A stretch of DNA of 64,000 nt from Miltoncostaea sp963771025 (GCA_963771025.1 CAVYRL010000004.1:1-64000), one strand, 5' to 3'; shown: positions 1 through 8,572, numbered from the stretch's first letter. The notes: a model not told the origin generated them from the letters alone. Translations and numbers: made by a program.

Positions 1-577
1 TGGTGACCTTGCGGGTCACGAACTCCAGGCCGCGGCGGGGCGACTCGTGGTTGAAGAGGATCCCCGAGCAGGCGTACATGTCGTACGACTCGCGGTAGTT
101 GACCGTGATGTAGTGGCCGTAGGCCTTGGCCACCCCGTACGGGCTGCGCGGGTAGAACGGGGTCGACTCGCTCTGGGGCGTCTCCAGCACGCGGCCGAAC
201 ATCTCGCTCGAGGACGCCTGGTAGAAGCGGATCTTCGGGTTGACCTGGCGGATCGCCTCCAGGAGCCGCGTCACGCCGACGGCGGTGAACTCGGCCGTGA
301 GCACCGGCTGGGTCCACGATGTCGGCACGAACGACTGGGCGGCGAGGTTGTAGACCTCGTCGGGCTCGGCCTGCTGCAGCGCCGCGGTGAGGGAGGGCTG
401 GTCGAGCAGGTCGGCCTGGGCGAAGTGCAGGCGCTCGCGCAGGTGGTCGATGCGCTCGTACGACTCGGTCGATGATCGGCGGACGACCCCCCAGACCTCG
501 TAGCCCTTGCTCAGAAGGAGCTCGGCGAGATACGACCCGTCCTGTCCGGTGATGCCCGTGATGAGTGCGCGAGGCAC
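1..577 (-). CDS. gmd: GDP-mannose 4,6-dehydratase (3' end cut by window)
   Basis: Converts GDP-D-mannose to GDP-4-keto-6-deoxy-D-mannose, the first step towards GDP-rhamnose or GDP-fucose type sugars for surface polysaccharides. The first 192 residues are in the window. They open with the Rossmann motif ITGITGQDGSYLAELLL, followed by the family signature SSSEMFG near residue 121, the catalytic YGVAKAYG (YxxxK) near 145, and NHESPRRG close to the window edge. The start is GTG at 577, preceded by AAGGAG that lies inside the end of the upstream reductase gene; only 2 nt separate that gene's stop from this start, so the two are co-transcribed and probably translationally coupled. The C-terminal part lies outside the window. 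Confidence 0.95.
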   Translation of the reverse strand, partial: MPRALITGITGQDGSYLAELLLSKGYEVWGVVRRSSTESYERIDHLRERLHFAQADLLDQPSLTAALQQAEPDEVYNLAAQSFVPTSWTQPVLTAEFTAVGVTRLLEAIRQVNPKIRFYQASSSEMFGRVLETPQSESTPFYPRSPYGVAKAYGHYITVNYRESYDMYACSGILFNHESPRRGLEFVTRKVT

Positions 578-579
578 GA

Positions 580-1539
580 TTACTCCTTGTCCTCCCCGGC
601 CACCCGCTCACGCCACCAATCGAGGGTGTCGGCCAAGGTCGTGTCGATGGGAATCTCCGGGGTCCACCCGGTGTCGGCGCGCAGGCGCGCGGGCGAACCA
701 TAGAGGTCGGCCTGCTCGCCCTCCCTCTGAAGCTCCGGGTCCGACGAGAAGGTGACGGGGATCCGCGCCAGGTGCGCGAGCCCCTCCAGCAGGCGGCGGA
801 TCGGCAGCGAGCGGCCGCTGCAGGCCATGTAGACGGTGTCGGGATCGCCCCGCTCGAGCAGCAGCCAGTAGGCCCTCACCATGTCGCGGACGTCGATGAA
901 ATCGCGGCGCGTGTCGATGTTGCCCACCCGCACGTCGAACGGCGTGCGGCCGTCGCGCTCGGCCCGGGCGATCTGGCGCGCGACGTTGGGCAGCACGAAA
1001 CGGGGATCCTGGCCGGGGCCCACGTGGTTGAAGGCGCGCACGCGGATCGCATGCACCCCGTACGCCTCCCGGTACTGCCCGGCGGCGAGGTCGGCCGCCG
1101 CCTTGGAGGCCCCGTAGGGCGAGAGCGGCCGCAGCGGCGTCTCGGCCGTCACCGGCAGCTCGTCGAGCGGCACGCGGCCGTAGATCTCGCCGCTGGTGAC
1201 GATCAGGGCGGGGATCGTGGGCCCGTGGGTGCGCAGCGCGTCCAGCAGCCCCAGGGTCGCGCCCAGGTTGACGTCCCACGTTCCCAGGGGATCGGCGAAG
1301 GAGCGGCCGACCGACGAGGCGCCGGCCAGGTGGACCACGCGGTCCGGGCCCACGGCGCGCAGCACGTCGGCCACGGCGGCTGGGTCGCTCAGGTTCGCCG
1401 CGTGGGGGACGACGCCGGGCGGCGCGGCGCCCTCGCGACCGGACCTCACCACGCCGTGCACCTCGTGCCCGAGCGCCGCGCAGTAGGAGGACAGGTATCC
1501 CCCGGCGAATCCGGTGACACCGGTGATGAGCACCCGCAC
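580..1539 (-). CDS. rmd: GDP-6-deoxy-D-mannose reductase (NAD-dependent epimerase/dehydratase family)
   Basis: An extended SDR of 319 residues, most likely reducing the GDP-4-keto-6-deoxymannose made by the adjacent dehydratase to GDP-D-rhamnose. The N-terminus VRVLITGVTGFAGG holds the GxxGxxG nucleotide-binding motif, and SPYGASKAAAD near residue 142 holds the YxxxK catalytic pair typical of Rmd. The frame stays open further upstream, but GTG at 1539 puts the first beta strand at residue 2 as in relatives, so I chose it. It is first in a two-gene operon with gmd. The assignment as Rmd rather than GDP-fucose synthase rests on motif similarity and context and is moderately sure. Confidence 0.85.
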   Translation of the reverse strand: MRVLITGVTGFAGGYLSSYCAALGHEVHGVVRSGREGAAPPGVVPHAANLSDPAAVADVLRAVGPDRVVHLAGASSVGRSFADPLGTWDVNLGATLGLLDALRTHGPTIPALIVTSGEIYGRVPLDELPVTAETPLRPLSPYGASKAAADLAAGQYREAYGVHAIRVRAFNHVGPGQDPRFVLPNVARQIARAERDGRTPFDVRVGNIDTRRDFIDVRDMVRAYWLLLERGDPDTVYMACSGRSLPIRRLLEGLAHLARIPVTFSSDPELQREGEQADLYGSPARLRADTGWTPEIPIDTTLADTLDWWRERVAGEDKE

Positions 1540-1635
1540 GGGTGTCGAGCCTAGCGGAGCGCCGGACGTTGGCGAATTGTGTGGACTGAGGCCGATCTGT
1601 TGCCGCATCGGCGCTCCGCCGACTACTGTCCTCAC

Positions 1636-2073
1636 GTGCCAATTCGCCATATCGTCGCCTGCACCGTGCTGGCGCTTGTCGTCGCGCTCGTCGCGGGGGC
1701 CTCGCTCGCCTCGGCCACGACGACGCTCGACATCTACGGCGACTACGCCGACAACGGTGTCATCGACGGCCACTACTCGGCGCACGACCTCAAGGCGGCA
1801 TTGGCCGGAGCGGAGGGCGACACATCGTACGCCGGCTTCGCGAGCGCGGTGCAGGACGCGTACGACCGCGACATCCTCGGCCTCTCGGTGGGCAGCGAGC
1901 CCAAGGGCGCGCGGCAGTTCGACCCGTCGCCCTCGTCGTCCATCCTGCCCGAGCCCCGCGGCCCGGACGCGCGCGCCCAGCCGCCGTGGCCCTTCCTGGC
2001 GCTCACGGTGCTCGCCGGCATGCTGATCGTGAGCGGGGCGGGGAGCTCGATCTACCGACGCGCGCGCCGGTGA
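1636..2073 (+). CDS. small secreted or membrane-anchored protein of unknown function
   Basis: A 145-residue protein starting at GTG 1636. Residues about 5-30 form a hydrophobic signal or anchor segment ending in ASA. A polar middle part has a repeated D-Y-G-D-Y-A-D-N-G pattern and the stretch HYSAHDLKAAL. A Pro-rich linker and a second hydrophobic segment near the C-terminus are followed by RRARR, which suggests a positive-inside C-terminal anchor. The stop overlaps the GTG start of the AAA ATPase gene (GTGA), so the two are probably translated together. I do not recognise the family; a link to the MoxR/VWA pair downstream is inferred from context only. Confidence 0.7.
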   Translation: MPIRHIVACTVLALVVALVAGASLASATTTLDIYGDYADNGVIDGHYSAHDLKAALAGAEGDTSYAGFASAVQDAYDRDILGLSVGSEPKGARQFDPSPSSSILPEPRGPDARAQPPWPFLALTVLAGMLIVSGAGSSIYRRARR

Positions 2074-2904
2074 GGTTCGAGGGCACCGCCGGCTACATCG
2101 CCGGCGAGGAGCTCAGAGCATCGGTGAACGTCGCGGTGAGCCTCGAGCGGCCGCTGCTGGTGCGCGGCGAGCCGGGCACCGGCAAGACCCTGCTCGCGGA
2201 GGCCGTCGCGCAGGCGCTCGACATGCGAGCTGCTGGTGTGGGGCGTCAAATCGACCACCCGCGCCCAGGACGGCCTCTACGTCTACGACACGGTCCAGCG
2301 GCTCTACGACAGCCAGTTCGGCGACGGCGACCCGTCCGACATCGCCCGCTACATCCGCCTCGGCCGGCTGGGAGAGGCATTCGCCGCCCCCGAGCGCGTG
2401 GTGCTGGTGATCGACGAGATCGACAAGGCCGACCTCGAGTTCCCCAACGACCTGCTGTGGGAGCTCGACCGGATGAGCTTCCACATCCCCGAGACCGGCG
2501 TCACGGTCGCCGCCGCCCACCGCCCGGTGGTGATCATCACCTCGAACGCGGAGAAGGAGCTGCCCGATGCCTTCCTGCGCCGCTGCGTGTTCCACTACAT
2601 CTCCTTCCCCGAGCCGGAGGAGATGCAGCGCATCGTGCGCGTGCACCATCCCGGCCTGGACGACGCGCTGCTCGGCGCGGCGCTCGAGGCCTTCTACGTG
2701 CTGCGCTCCTTCCAGGGCCTGCAGAAGCGGCCGACCACGAGCGAGCTGATCGACTGGGTGCAGGCGCTGGTGATCGCCGGCATCCCGGCCGAGCGCGTCG
2801 TGGCCGATCTGCCCTTCCTCGGCGTGGTGCTGAAAACGCCGCAGGACCTCGAGGTCGCGCGGCGTCACCTGTCGGTGCGCGCCCGAAGCGCCCTCCGCGA
2901 CTGA
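2070..2904 (+). CDS. MoxR/CoxD-like AAA+ ATPase, interrupted by a single-base frameshift
   Basis: AAA+ ATPase of the MoxR type, about 277 residues if repaired. Walker A is GEPGTGKT near residue 36, Walker B is VVLVIDEIDKAD, and ITSNAEKELPDAFLRRC is the sensor-1/arginine-finger region. The start is GTG at 2070, overlapping the upstream stop. The reading frame breaks at about 2226: after QALDM the protein continues in the next frame as ELLVWGVKSTTRAQDG. Removing one C at 2226 restores a continuous protein, and the span has one base too many for a whole number of codons. The next gene encodes a CoxE-like VWA protein, the usual partner of this subfamily. A sequence error is likelier than a true pseudogene because both halves are well conserved. 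Confidence 0.8.
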
Positions 2905-2912
2905 GGCACTAG

Positions 2913-4133
2913 GTGGCCTTCGAGGGGCTCTTCTACGGGTTGCGCGCCCGCGGGGTGCCCGTCGCGATGGACGAGTGGCTCGGCCTCCAGGAGGCGCTGG
3001 CCCGCGGGCTGGCCGACTCGAGCCTCTCGCGCTTCTACCTGCTGGCGCGCGCGCTGCTGGTCAAATCCGAGCGCCACTACGACGACTACGACCTCGCATT
3101 CGCCGAGTACCTCTCCGGGCTCGAGCAGACCGGCGAGACGATCGCCGACCAGGTGTGGGAGTGGCTGGCCGAGCGGCCCGAGGCGCTGGAGCTCACCCCC
3201 GAGCAGCGCGCGCGGCTCGACGACGCGCTGGAGCGCATCGACCTCGACGCTCTGCGCGAGCGCCTCGCCGAGCGCCTGCGCAACCAGACCGAGGCCCACA
3301 GCGGCGGCAGCAAGCACATCGGCACCGAGGGCACGTCGCCGCTCGGGCACTCCGGGTGGCATCCCGGGGGCATCCGCATCGGCGGCGAGGGGCGCAATCG
3401 CACGGCGGCCCAGGTCGCCGCCGAGCGGCGCTTCCGCGACTACCGCGGCGACCGGACGATCGGCGTGCGCGAGATGGGGGTCGCGCTGCGGCGCCTGAGG
3501 CGTCTCACCACGCGCCTGGACGGGCCCGCCACCGAGCTGGACCTGGACGACACGATCGACGCGACGGCCGATGCGGGGGGCAACCTGCGCCTGGTGTTCC
3601 GCCGACCGCGGCGCAACGCCGTGCGGGTGCTGCTGCTGCTCGACGTCGGCGGCTCCATGGACGAGCACGCCGCCCTGGTGGATCGCCTCTTCTCGGCCGT
3701 CCACCACGGCGGGCGCTTCCGCGAGCTGACCGTGCGCTACTTCCACAACTGCGTCTACGACCGCATCTACGACTCGGCCCGGATGCCGCCCTCGCGCTCG
3801 GAGTCGACCCTCGACCTGCTGGCCCGTCTCTCGCCCGACCACAAGCTGGTCGTGGTCGGCGACGCGTGCATGGCGCCCAGCGAGCTGGCCATGCCCGGCG
3901 GCGCGATCGACTGGCACCAGCACAACGAGGAGCCGGGGTGGGTGTGGCTCGAGCGCCTCGCCCAGCGCTTCGCCGCCCGCGCGTGGCTCAACCCGGTGTC
4001 CGAGGACGCCTGGCCGGTGGTCCACGGGGCGCGCACGCTCGCTGCCGTGCGCACGATCTTCCCCATGTACGAGCTCTCGCTCGACGGCCTGGACGGCGCC
4101 GTCGATGACCTGATGGCCCACGCTCACGCCTGA
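2913..4133 (+). CDS. CoxE-like VWA-domain protein
   Basis: A 406-residue protein starting at GTG 2913, eight bases after the AAA ATPase stop. The N-terminal half is helical and acidic; the C-terminal half is a von Willebrand A-type domain with the divergent metal site DVGGSMDEHAAL near residue 245, which is characteristic of the CoxE family (DxGGSM instead of DxSxS). MoxR-VWA pairs work as chaperone-like machines that insert metals or remodel protein complexes; CoxD/CoxE mature CO dehydrogenase. No CO dehydrogenase genes lie in this window, so the client is unknown. The family is clear, the role is not. Confidence 0.85.
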   Translation: MAFEGLFYGLRARGVPVAMDEWLGLQEALARGLADSSLSRFYLLARALLVKSERHYDDYDLAFAEYLSGLEQTGETIADQVWEWLAERPEALELTPEQRARLDDALERIDLDALRERLAERLRNQTEAHSGGSKHIGTEGTSPLGHSGWHPGGIRIGGEGRNRTAAQVAAERRFRDYRGDRTIGVREMGVALRRLRRLTTRLDGPATELDLDDTIDATADAGGNLRLVFRRPRRNAVRVLLLLDVGGSMDEHAALVDRLFSAVHHGGRFRELTVRYFHNCVYDRIYDSARMPPSRSESTLDLLARLSPDHKLVVVGDACMAPSELAMPGGAIDWHQHNEEPGWVWLERLAQRFAARAWLNPVSEDAWPVVHGARTLAAVRTIFPMYELSLDGLDGAVDDLMAHAHA

Positions 4134-4220
4134 GCGAGGCCGGTGGCGCGCACGACCGCCCGGCCGCAGGCGTAGGATTTCCCGGTCCGTCACCCCCGGA
4201 GACGTGAGGTACCCGTCGCG

Positions 4221-5633
4221 ATGTCGCAGTCCAACTTCAGCCTGACCATCCGCGCCAACATCCCCGCTCGGGTCGGGATGCTCGGTCAGGTGATCGCCGC
4301 CATCAGCGACGCCGGCGGCCTGGTGGGCGGTGTGGACATCGTGCGCTCGAGCAAGGACGTGGTGACGCGTGACATCACCGTGTACGCCAGCGACGCCGAG
4401 GGCGCGAACATCGTCGCCGCGTTGGAGGGCGTCGGCGTCACGGTCGAGTCGACCACCGACCGGGTGTTCATGTCGCACATCGGCGGCAAGGTCGGGATGC
4501 AGAACCGCGTCCCGGTCGCGACCCGCGACGACCTCTCGATGGCGTACACGCCGGGCGTCGCCCGCGTGTGCATGGCCATCCACGACGATTTCGAGCAGGC
4601 CTGGGAATACACCATCAAGGGCAACAGCGTGATGGTGGTCAGCGACGGCAGCAGCGTCGTCGGCCAGGGCGACCTCGGGCCCGAGGCGTCCCTGCCGGCC
4701 CTCGAGGCCAAGTGCGCCTTCTTCCGCAAGCTCGCCGGGATCGACGCCTTCCCCCTGCCGGTCGATCTGCGTGACCCGGCCGAGATCGCCGAGGCGGTCG
4801 TCCTGTGTTCCTCCGTGTTCGCCGGCATCCACCTCAGCGACATCGCCGCGCCGCGGTGCTTCGAGGTGCAGCACCTGCTGGACGAGCGCCTCGACATCCC
4901 GGTGTTCCACGACGATCAGCAGGGCACGGCGGCCGCGGTGCTGGCCGCGCTGATCAACGGCCTGGCGATCGCGGGCAAGACGCTCGCCGACTCCACCGTG
5001 GTCGTCGCGGGGCTCGGCCCCGGCGGGCAGGCGGCCGTGCGGCTGCTGGTGGCCGCGGGCGTCGGCTCCGTGCTCGCGTGCGACAGCAAGGGCGCGGTCC
5101 ACGTCGGTCGCGGCGACGTGGACGCCGACCTCGGATGGCTGATCGCCAAGACCAACCAGGACGGCCGCTCGGGCAAGGCCGGCGACGTCATCGCCGGCGC
5201 CGACGCGTTCATCGGGATGTCCACTCCGGGCCTGCTGACGGCCGCCGACATCCGCACGATGGCGAAGGACCCGGTCGTGCTCGCGCTGGCGATGCCCGAG
5301 CCGGAGATCTCTCCCGAGGAGGCCGCAGGCGTGGCCCGCGTCTACGCGACCGGCCGCCCCGACGTCCCCAACCAGATCAACTCCGGCCTCGCCTCGCCGG
5401 GCGTCTGGCGTGGCGCGCTCGACGTGCGGGCCACCGAGATCAACCAGGCGATGACCCTGGCCGCGGCGACGGCGATCGCCGAGACGGCCGCCGAGGAGGC
5501 GGGCCTCTCGGAGGTCAACGTCGTGCCCTCGATCTTCAACCAACGCCTGGTGCCCAACGTGGCCGCCGCGGTGCGCGCCGCCGCCGAGGCCACCGGGGTG
5601 GCGCGGATCAGCGCCGGGGCCGCCTCCCTCTAG
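4221..5633 (+). CDS. NAD(P)-dependent malic enzyme with N-terminal ACT domain
   Basis: Oxidative decarboxylation of malate to pyruvate. The 470-residue protein begins with an ACT-type regulatory domain (about residues 1-80, FSLTIRANIPARVGMLGQV), followed by the malic-enzyme core: YTPGVARVC with the catalytic Tyr near 110, the catalytic Lys in LEAKCAFF near 163, the metal-site region GIHLSDIAAPRCFE, HDDQQGTA, and the Rossmann motif GLGPGGQAA. ATG 4221 is preceded by GAGGT at a good distance. The gene stands alone, with TAGGAT about 45 bases upstream as a possible -10. The ACT domain suggests allosteric control by a small molecule, probably an amino acid (inference). Confidence 0.92.
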   Translation: MSQSNFSLTIRANIPARVGMLGQVIAAISDAGGLVGGVDIVRSSKDVVTRDITVYASDAEGANIVAALEGVGVTVESTTDRVFMSHIGGKVGMQNRVPVATRDDLSMAYTPGVARVCMAIHDDFEQAWEYTIKGNSVMVVSDGSSVVGQGDLGPEASLPALEAKCAFFRKLAGIDAFPLPVDLRDPAEIAEAVVLCSSVFAGIHLSDIAAPRCFEVQHLLDERLDIPVFHDDQQGTAAAVLAALINGLAIAGKTLADSTVVVAGLGPGGQAAVRLLVAAGVGSVLACDSKGAVHVGRGDVDADLGWLIAKTNQDGRSGKAGDVIAGADAFIGMSTPGLLTAADIRTMAKDPVVLALAMPEPEISPEEAAGVARVYATGRPDVPNQINSGLASPGVWRGALDVRATEINQAMTLAAATAIAETAAEEAGLSEVNVVPSIFNQRLVPNVAAAVRAAAEATGVARISAGAASL

Positions 5634-5650
5634 CGTGCCTTGAAGTGGAT

Positions 5651-5696
5651 TTGCAACCGTTCGGTGTCATCGCTAACGTGACACCGAACGGTTGCA
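5651..5696 (+). promoter_or_regulatory. 18-bp perfect inverted repeat overlapping a candidate promoter for hipBA
   Basis: Two 18-bp arms, at 5652-5669 and 5679-5696, are perfectly complementary and separated by 9 bases. TTGCAA at 5651-5656 and TAACGT at 5674-5679 are 17 bases apart, a plausible sigma-70 type -35/-10 pair placed within the repeat. It ends about 65 bases before the hipB start. HipB proteins are known to repress their own operon through palindromic operators, so an operator-promoter is the simplest reading. There is no T-tract after the second arm, which argues against a terminator for the malic enzyme gene upstream. Confidence 0.6.
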
Positions 5697-5761
5697 GTCT
5701 CTCGTGATGTAACCGTACGCTCCCTCACGGGGGCTGCCACCCACCGGTGACAGGGGGAGTG

Positions 5762-6046
5762 ATGAGGGCCGCGTCCGTCCATGACCTCGCCGCCATCGTC
5801 CGCGGCCGCCGACGCGACCTGGGCCTGAGCCAGGCGTCGCTCGCCGCGACGGTCGGGGTCTCGCGCAAGTGGCTCTCCGAGTTCGAGAGGGGCACCACGG
5901 CGCCCGACCTCGGCCTCGTGGTCAGGACGCTCGACGCCCTCGGCCTGGAGATCCACATCGTGGATCCGACGATTCGCCCCCCCGCCGCACCGACCCCGAC
6001 AATCGACCTGGACGCCATCGTCGCCGCTCACCGCCGCGATGGCTGA
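5762..6046 (+). CDS. hipB: HipB-like antitoxin, Xre-family HTH
   Basis: A 94-residue DNA-binding protein with an Xre/Cro helix-turn-helix: VRGRRRDLGLSQASLAATVGVSRKWLSEFERG, covering roughly residues 13-45, then a DxxAP turn as in HipB. It should bind and neutralise the HipA kinase and repress the operon. ATG 5762 follows AGGGGGAG only closely; GTG at 5747 or 5759 is also possible, so the N-terminus is uncertain by a few residues. It overlaps hipA by 8 bases, the usual antitoxin-toxin coupling. The inverted repeat just upstream is the likely operator. Confidence 0.85.
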   Translation: MRAASVHDLAAIVRGRRRDLGLSQASLAATVGVSRKWLSEFERGTTAPDLGLVVRTLDALGLEIHIVDPTIRPPAAPTPTIDLDAIVAAHRRDG

Positions 6047-7313
6047 TGCGCTCCTCGTGGTCATGGGCGAGCGCCTCGGCGGCACGCTCACGCGACTCGC
6101 GGGAGGACGGCTCCGGTTCGACTACGACGACGAGTATCGGCGCGGGCCCGAGGCCACGCCTCTGTCGCTCTCGATGCCCACCCCGGTGGCCTCGCAGGCG
6201 GACGCGGTCGTCACCCCCTGGCTCTGGGGCCTGCTGCCCGACAATGACGCCGTGCTCAGCCGCTGGGCGCGAACCTTCCGGGTCTCCGCGTCCTCGCCGT
6301 TCGCGCTCCTGGCCACCCCCGTCGGCGAGGACTGCGCCGGGGCCGTGCGCTTCGTGACGGCCGAGGGCGCCGACGGTCTCCCGGCGCCTCGAGAGGAGGT
6401 CGAGTGGCTCACGGAGGACGATGTCGCATCACGCCTGAGGGATCTGCGCCGCGACTCCACCGCGTGGCTCGGTCGTGCGGCGACCGGGCAGTTCAGCCTC
6501 GCGGGCGCCCAGGCGAAGACCGCCCTGCTCTTCCGGGACGGCCGGTGGGGGCTCCCCACGGGCGGAGCGGCGACCACCCACATCCTCAAGCCCGCGATCG
6601 TGGGCCTGGACGACCACGACCTCAACGAACATCTCTGCCTCGACGCCGCCGGCTGCGCGGGCCTCCCCGTCGCGCGCTCGCGCGTCGTGCGCTTCGGCGA
6701 GGAGTCGGCGATCGTCGTCGAGCGCTACGACCGCCTCGTCAGCGACGGCCGGCCGATCCGCGTCCACCAGGAGGATCTCTGCCAGGCGCTCGGGGTCCAC
6801 CCCGCGCGGAAGTACCAGGCGGATGGAGGTCCTGGACCGGGGGACATCGCCGGGCTCTTCCGCCGGGTGATGCCCGCGCGCGTCGCGGACGACACCATCT
6901 GGCGATTCGCCGATGCCCTCGTCTGGAACTGGTTGATCGCCGGCACCGATGCGCACGCGAAGAACTACTCGGTGCTCCTGTCGGGACACGATGCCCGCCT
7001 GGCGCCGCTCTACGACATCGCCTCCGCCCTGCCGTACGGGGAGCACGAGGCATCGCTGAGGTTCGCCATGAAGATCGGCGGCGATTACCGCGTGGCGTCC
7101 CACCGCAACACCTGGCCGGCCGCGGCGGCTGACCTCGGGGTCGACCCCGAGCGGCTGATCGAGAGGGTGAGGGTGATGGCCGATCGCGCCCCGAGCGCGT
7201 TCGCCGAGGCGGCCGCGGAGTCCGACGTCGCGTCGCTCGAGAGCGTCATGCCGCGCCGCCTGAGCGATCTGGTGGCGGAGAGAGCCGGTCGCTGCCGGCG
7301 ACTGCTCGGCTGA
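6039..7313 (+). CDS. hipA: HipA-family serine/threonine kinase toxin
   Basis: A 424-residue protein close to the full HipA length, with an N-terminal subdomain (residues 1-100, GERLGGTLTRL and SLSMPTP), the phosphate-loop motif FSLAGAQAKTALL near 155, and the kinase catalytic loop GTDAHAKNYS near 304 followed by APLYDIASALPYG. In the known E. coli system HipA phosphorylates glutamyl-tRNA synthetase and induces dormancy; the target here is unverified. All catalytic motifs appear intact, so the toxin is probably active. It ends immediately next to the convergent ABC permease stop, with no intergenic base. Confidence 0.92.
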   Translation: MADALLVVMGERLGGTLTRLAGGRLRFDYDDEYRRGPEATPLSLSMPTPVASQADAVVTPWLWGLLPDNDAVLSRWARTFRVSASSPFALLATPVGEDCAGAVRFVTAEGADGLPAPREEVEWLTEDDVASRLRDLRRDSTAWLGRAATGQFSLAGAQAKTALLFRDGRWGLPTGGAATTHILKPAIVGLDDHDLNEHLCLDAAGCAGLPVARSRVVRFGEESAIVVERYDRLVSDGRPIRVHQEDLCQALGVHPARKYQADGGPGPGDIAGLFRRVMPARVADDTIWRFADALVWNWLIAGTDAHAKNYSVLLSGHDARLAPLYDIASALPYGEHEASLRFAMKIGGDYRVASHRNTWPAAAADLGVDPERLIERVRVMADRAPSAFAEAAAESDVASLESVMPRRLSDLVAERAGRCRRLLG

Positions 7314-8107
7314 TCAGCGGAGCAGCGTCTTCGCCAGCCGGGACGCGGGGAACGGGAAGACCACGACCAGGATCGCCAGCAGCACGCCCAGGTGGGCCAG
7401 GGTCAGCAGGCCGGGGTCGCCGAGCGTGAGGTCGCGGGTGGCGGCCACCAGGTGCGACAGGGGCAGGCACCAGCCGATCACCTGGGCCCACTCGGGCAGC
7501 TGATCGAAGGGGAAGAACACCCCCCCGAACAGGAACATCGGCGTCAGCAGGCCGGTGAACAGGATGTTGTAGTGCTCGATGCTGCCGACCATCGCCGTGT
7601 AGGCCATCCCGAGCACCGCGAAGGTCAGGGCGCCCAGCGCGAAGACGACGGGCGCCAGCAGCGCCCAGAGCCGAGTGCACCAGGCCGAAGGCGGCCATCA
7701 CCACCAGGAACACGACGCCGTAGATCACCGCCCGGGTGGCGGCCCAGAGGTACTCGCCCACCACGACGTCCTCCAGCGACAGCGGGGTGGTGATGACCGC
7801 CTCCACCACCCGCCGCACGTAGATGCGCACGAAGGCGTTGTACGTCGTCTCGATGATCGCCCCGAACATCACGGTGGCAGCGGCCACGCCCGGCGCGATG
7901 AAATCGACGTAGTCCACGCCGCCGACCGTGGTCAGGTAGGTCCCCAGGCCGAGCCCCATGATCGCCAGGTAGGCGATGGCCTCCAGGAAGCGCGGCACGA
8001 GGGAGACCAGGATGGTCTTGCGCCCCACGGTCGCGTTGCGCTGCCACATCCGCAGCGACCCCCTGCGGCGAGAACTCGTACGGCGCGATCAGCGCGCCGC
8101 CGCTCAC
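7314..8107 (-). CDS. ABC-2 type transporter permease, two single-base frameshifts
   Basis: A membrane permease of about 263 residues when repaired, with ABC-2 family features: an N-terminal segment leading into MWQRNATVGRKT, then several hydrophobic helices and a C-terminal half with FGGVFFPFDQLPEWAQ and PLSHLVAATRD. The start is GTG 8107, overlapping the stop of the TPR gene (GTGA). The frame breaks twice: in the run of five C at 8059-8063 (four would give ...PQGSLRMWQRN) and near 7671. Both need one base removed, and the total span has two bases too many. No ATP-binding partner is encoded nearby, so the ATPase must be elsewhere. Substrate unknown. Confidence 0.75.
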
Positions 8108-8427
8108 AGCGCCTCGAGGGCGGCCTCGAAGTCGCTCGCCATTCCGGTGTGGCCGTGCTTGAGGCTCTGGTCGATGCCCGTGAGGTACGCGTCGGCGGCC
8201 TCGTCCACCCGGCCGAGGGCCGTGAGGGCCTCCGCCAGGCGGCCCCAGGCGTTGCCCTCGTCCTCGGCCAGATCGAGGTACGCGCGCAGCTCCACCACCG
8301 CGTCCTCCCAGCGCTCGGCGCGGATCAGCTCGTTGGCGTAGGCGAACCGCGCGCGGGCCACGGTGGGCTCCTCGGCGACCAGCCGCGCGAAGTACTCCAG
8401 GCGGTCGTTCACGGGCCCACGGTACAC
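8104..8427 (-). CDS. small TPR-like repeat protein
   Basis: A 107-residue, mainly helical protein with two or three tetratricopeptide-like units (RARFAYANELIRAERWEDAVVEL; GNAWGRLAEALTALGRVDEAADAY). Start ATG 8427 or GTG 8412. It is upstream of the ABC-2 permease in the same operon and is divergent from nuoA. TPR proteins serve as protein-interaction scaffolds; no specific role can be given. Confidence 0.65.
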   Translation of the reverse strand: MYRGPVNDRLEYFARLVAEEPTVARARFAYANELIRAERWEDAVVELRAYLDLAEDEGNAWGRLAEALTALGRVDEAADAYLTGIDQSLKHGHTGMASDFEAALEAL

Positions 8428-8490
8428 CGGGCCGACTAACCTGCATCCCGCATGGCGCCGCCGGTCCGCCAGGTAGCGCCGATCGTCACA

Positions 8491-8522
8491 TTGGTGCGGT
8501 CCCCCGGGGCCGTTGCTAGCGT
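8491..8522 (+). promoter_or_regulatory. candidate promoter of the nuo operon
   Basis: In the 145-base divergent region between the TPR gene and nuoA, TTGGTG at 8491-8496 and TAGCGT at 8517-8522 resemble -35 and -10 boxes, but the 20-base spacer is longer than usual. The -10 assignment is more credible than the -35. The leader to the nuoA start would be about 45-50 bases and contains GAGGG before the GTG. Confidence 0.3.
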
Positions 8523-8572
8523 GCAGCCTGGAAGCATCTCTCCGCGCCGGCCACCCCGTACCGAGGGCATCC

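Noticed and set aside
2070..4133. Evidence for a CO dehydrogenase cluster
   Set aside because: CoxD/CoxE-like proteins occur without CODH, and no coxM, coxS or coxL gene is present here.
2865..5543. Very long open frame on the minus strand opposite the VWA and malic enzyme genes
   Set aside because: It is an antisense shadow caused by high GC and strong third-position bias; the predicted protein is low-complexity and Arg/His/Val-rich, and both plus-strand genes have clear domain motifs.
5652..5696. Inverted repeat read as terminator of the malic enzyme gene
   Set aside because: No T-tract follows, arm GC is modest, and promoter-like boxes lie inside it; an operator for hipBA fits better.
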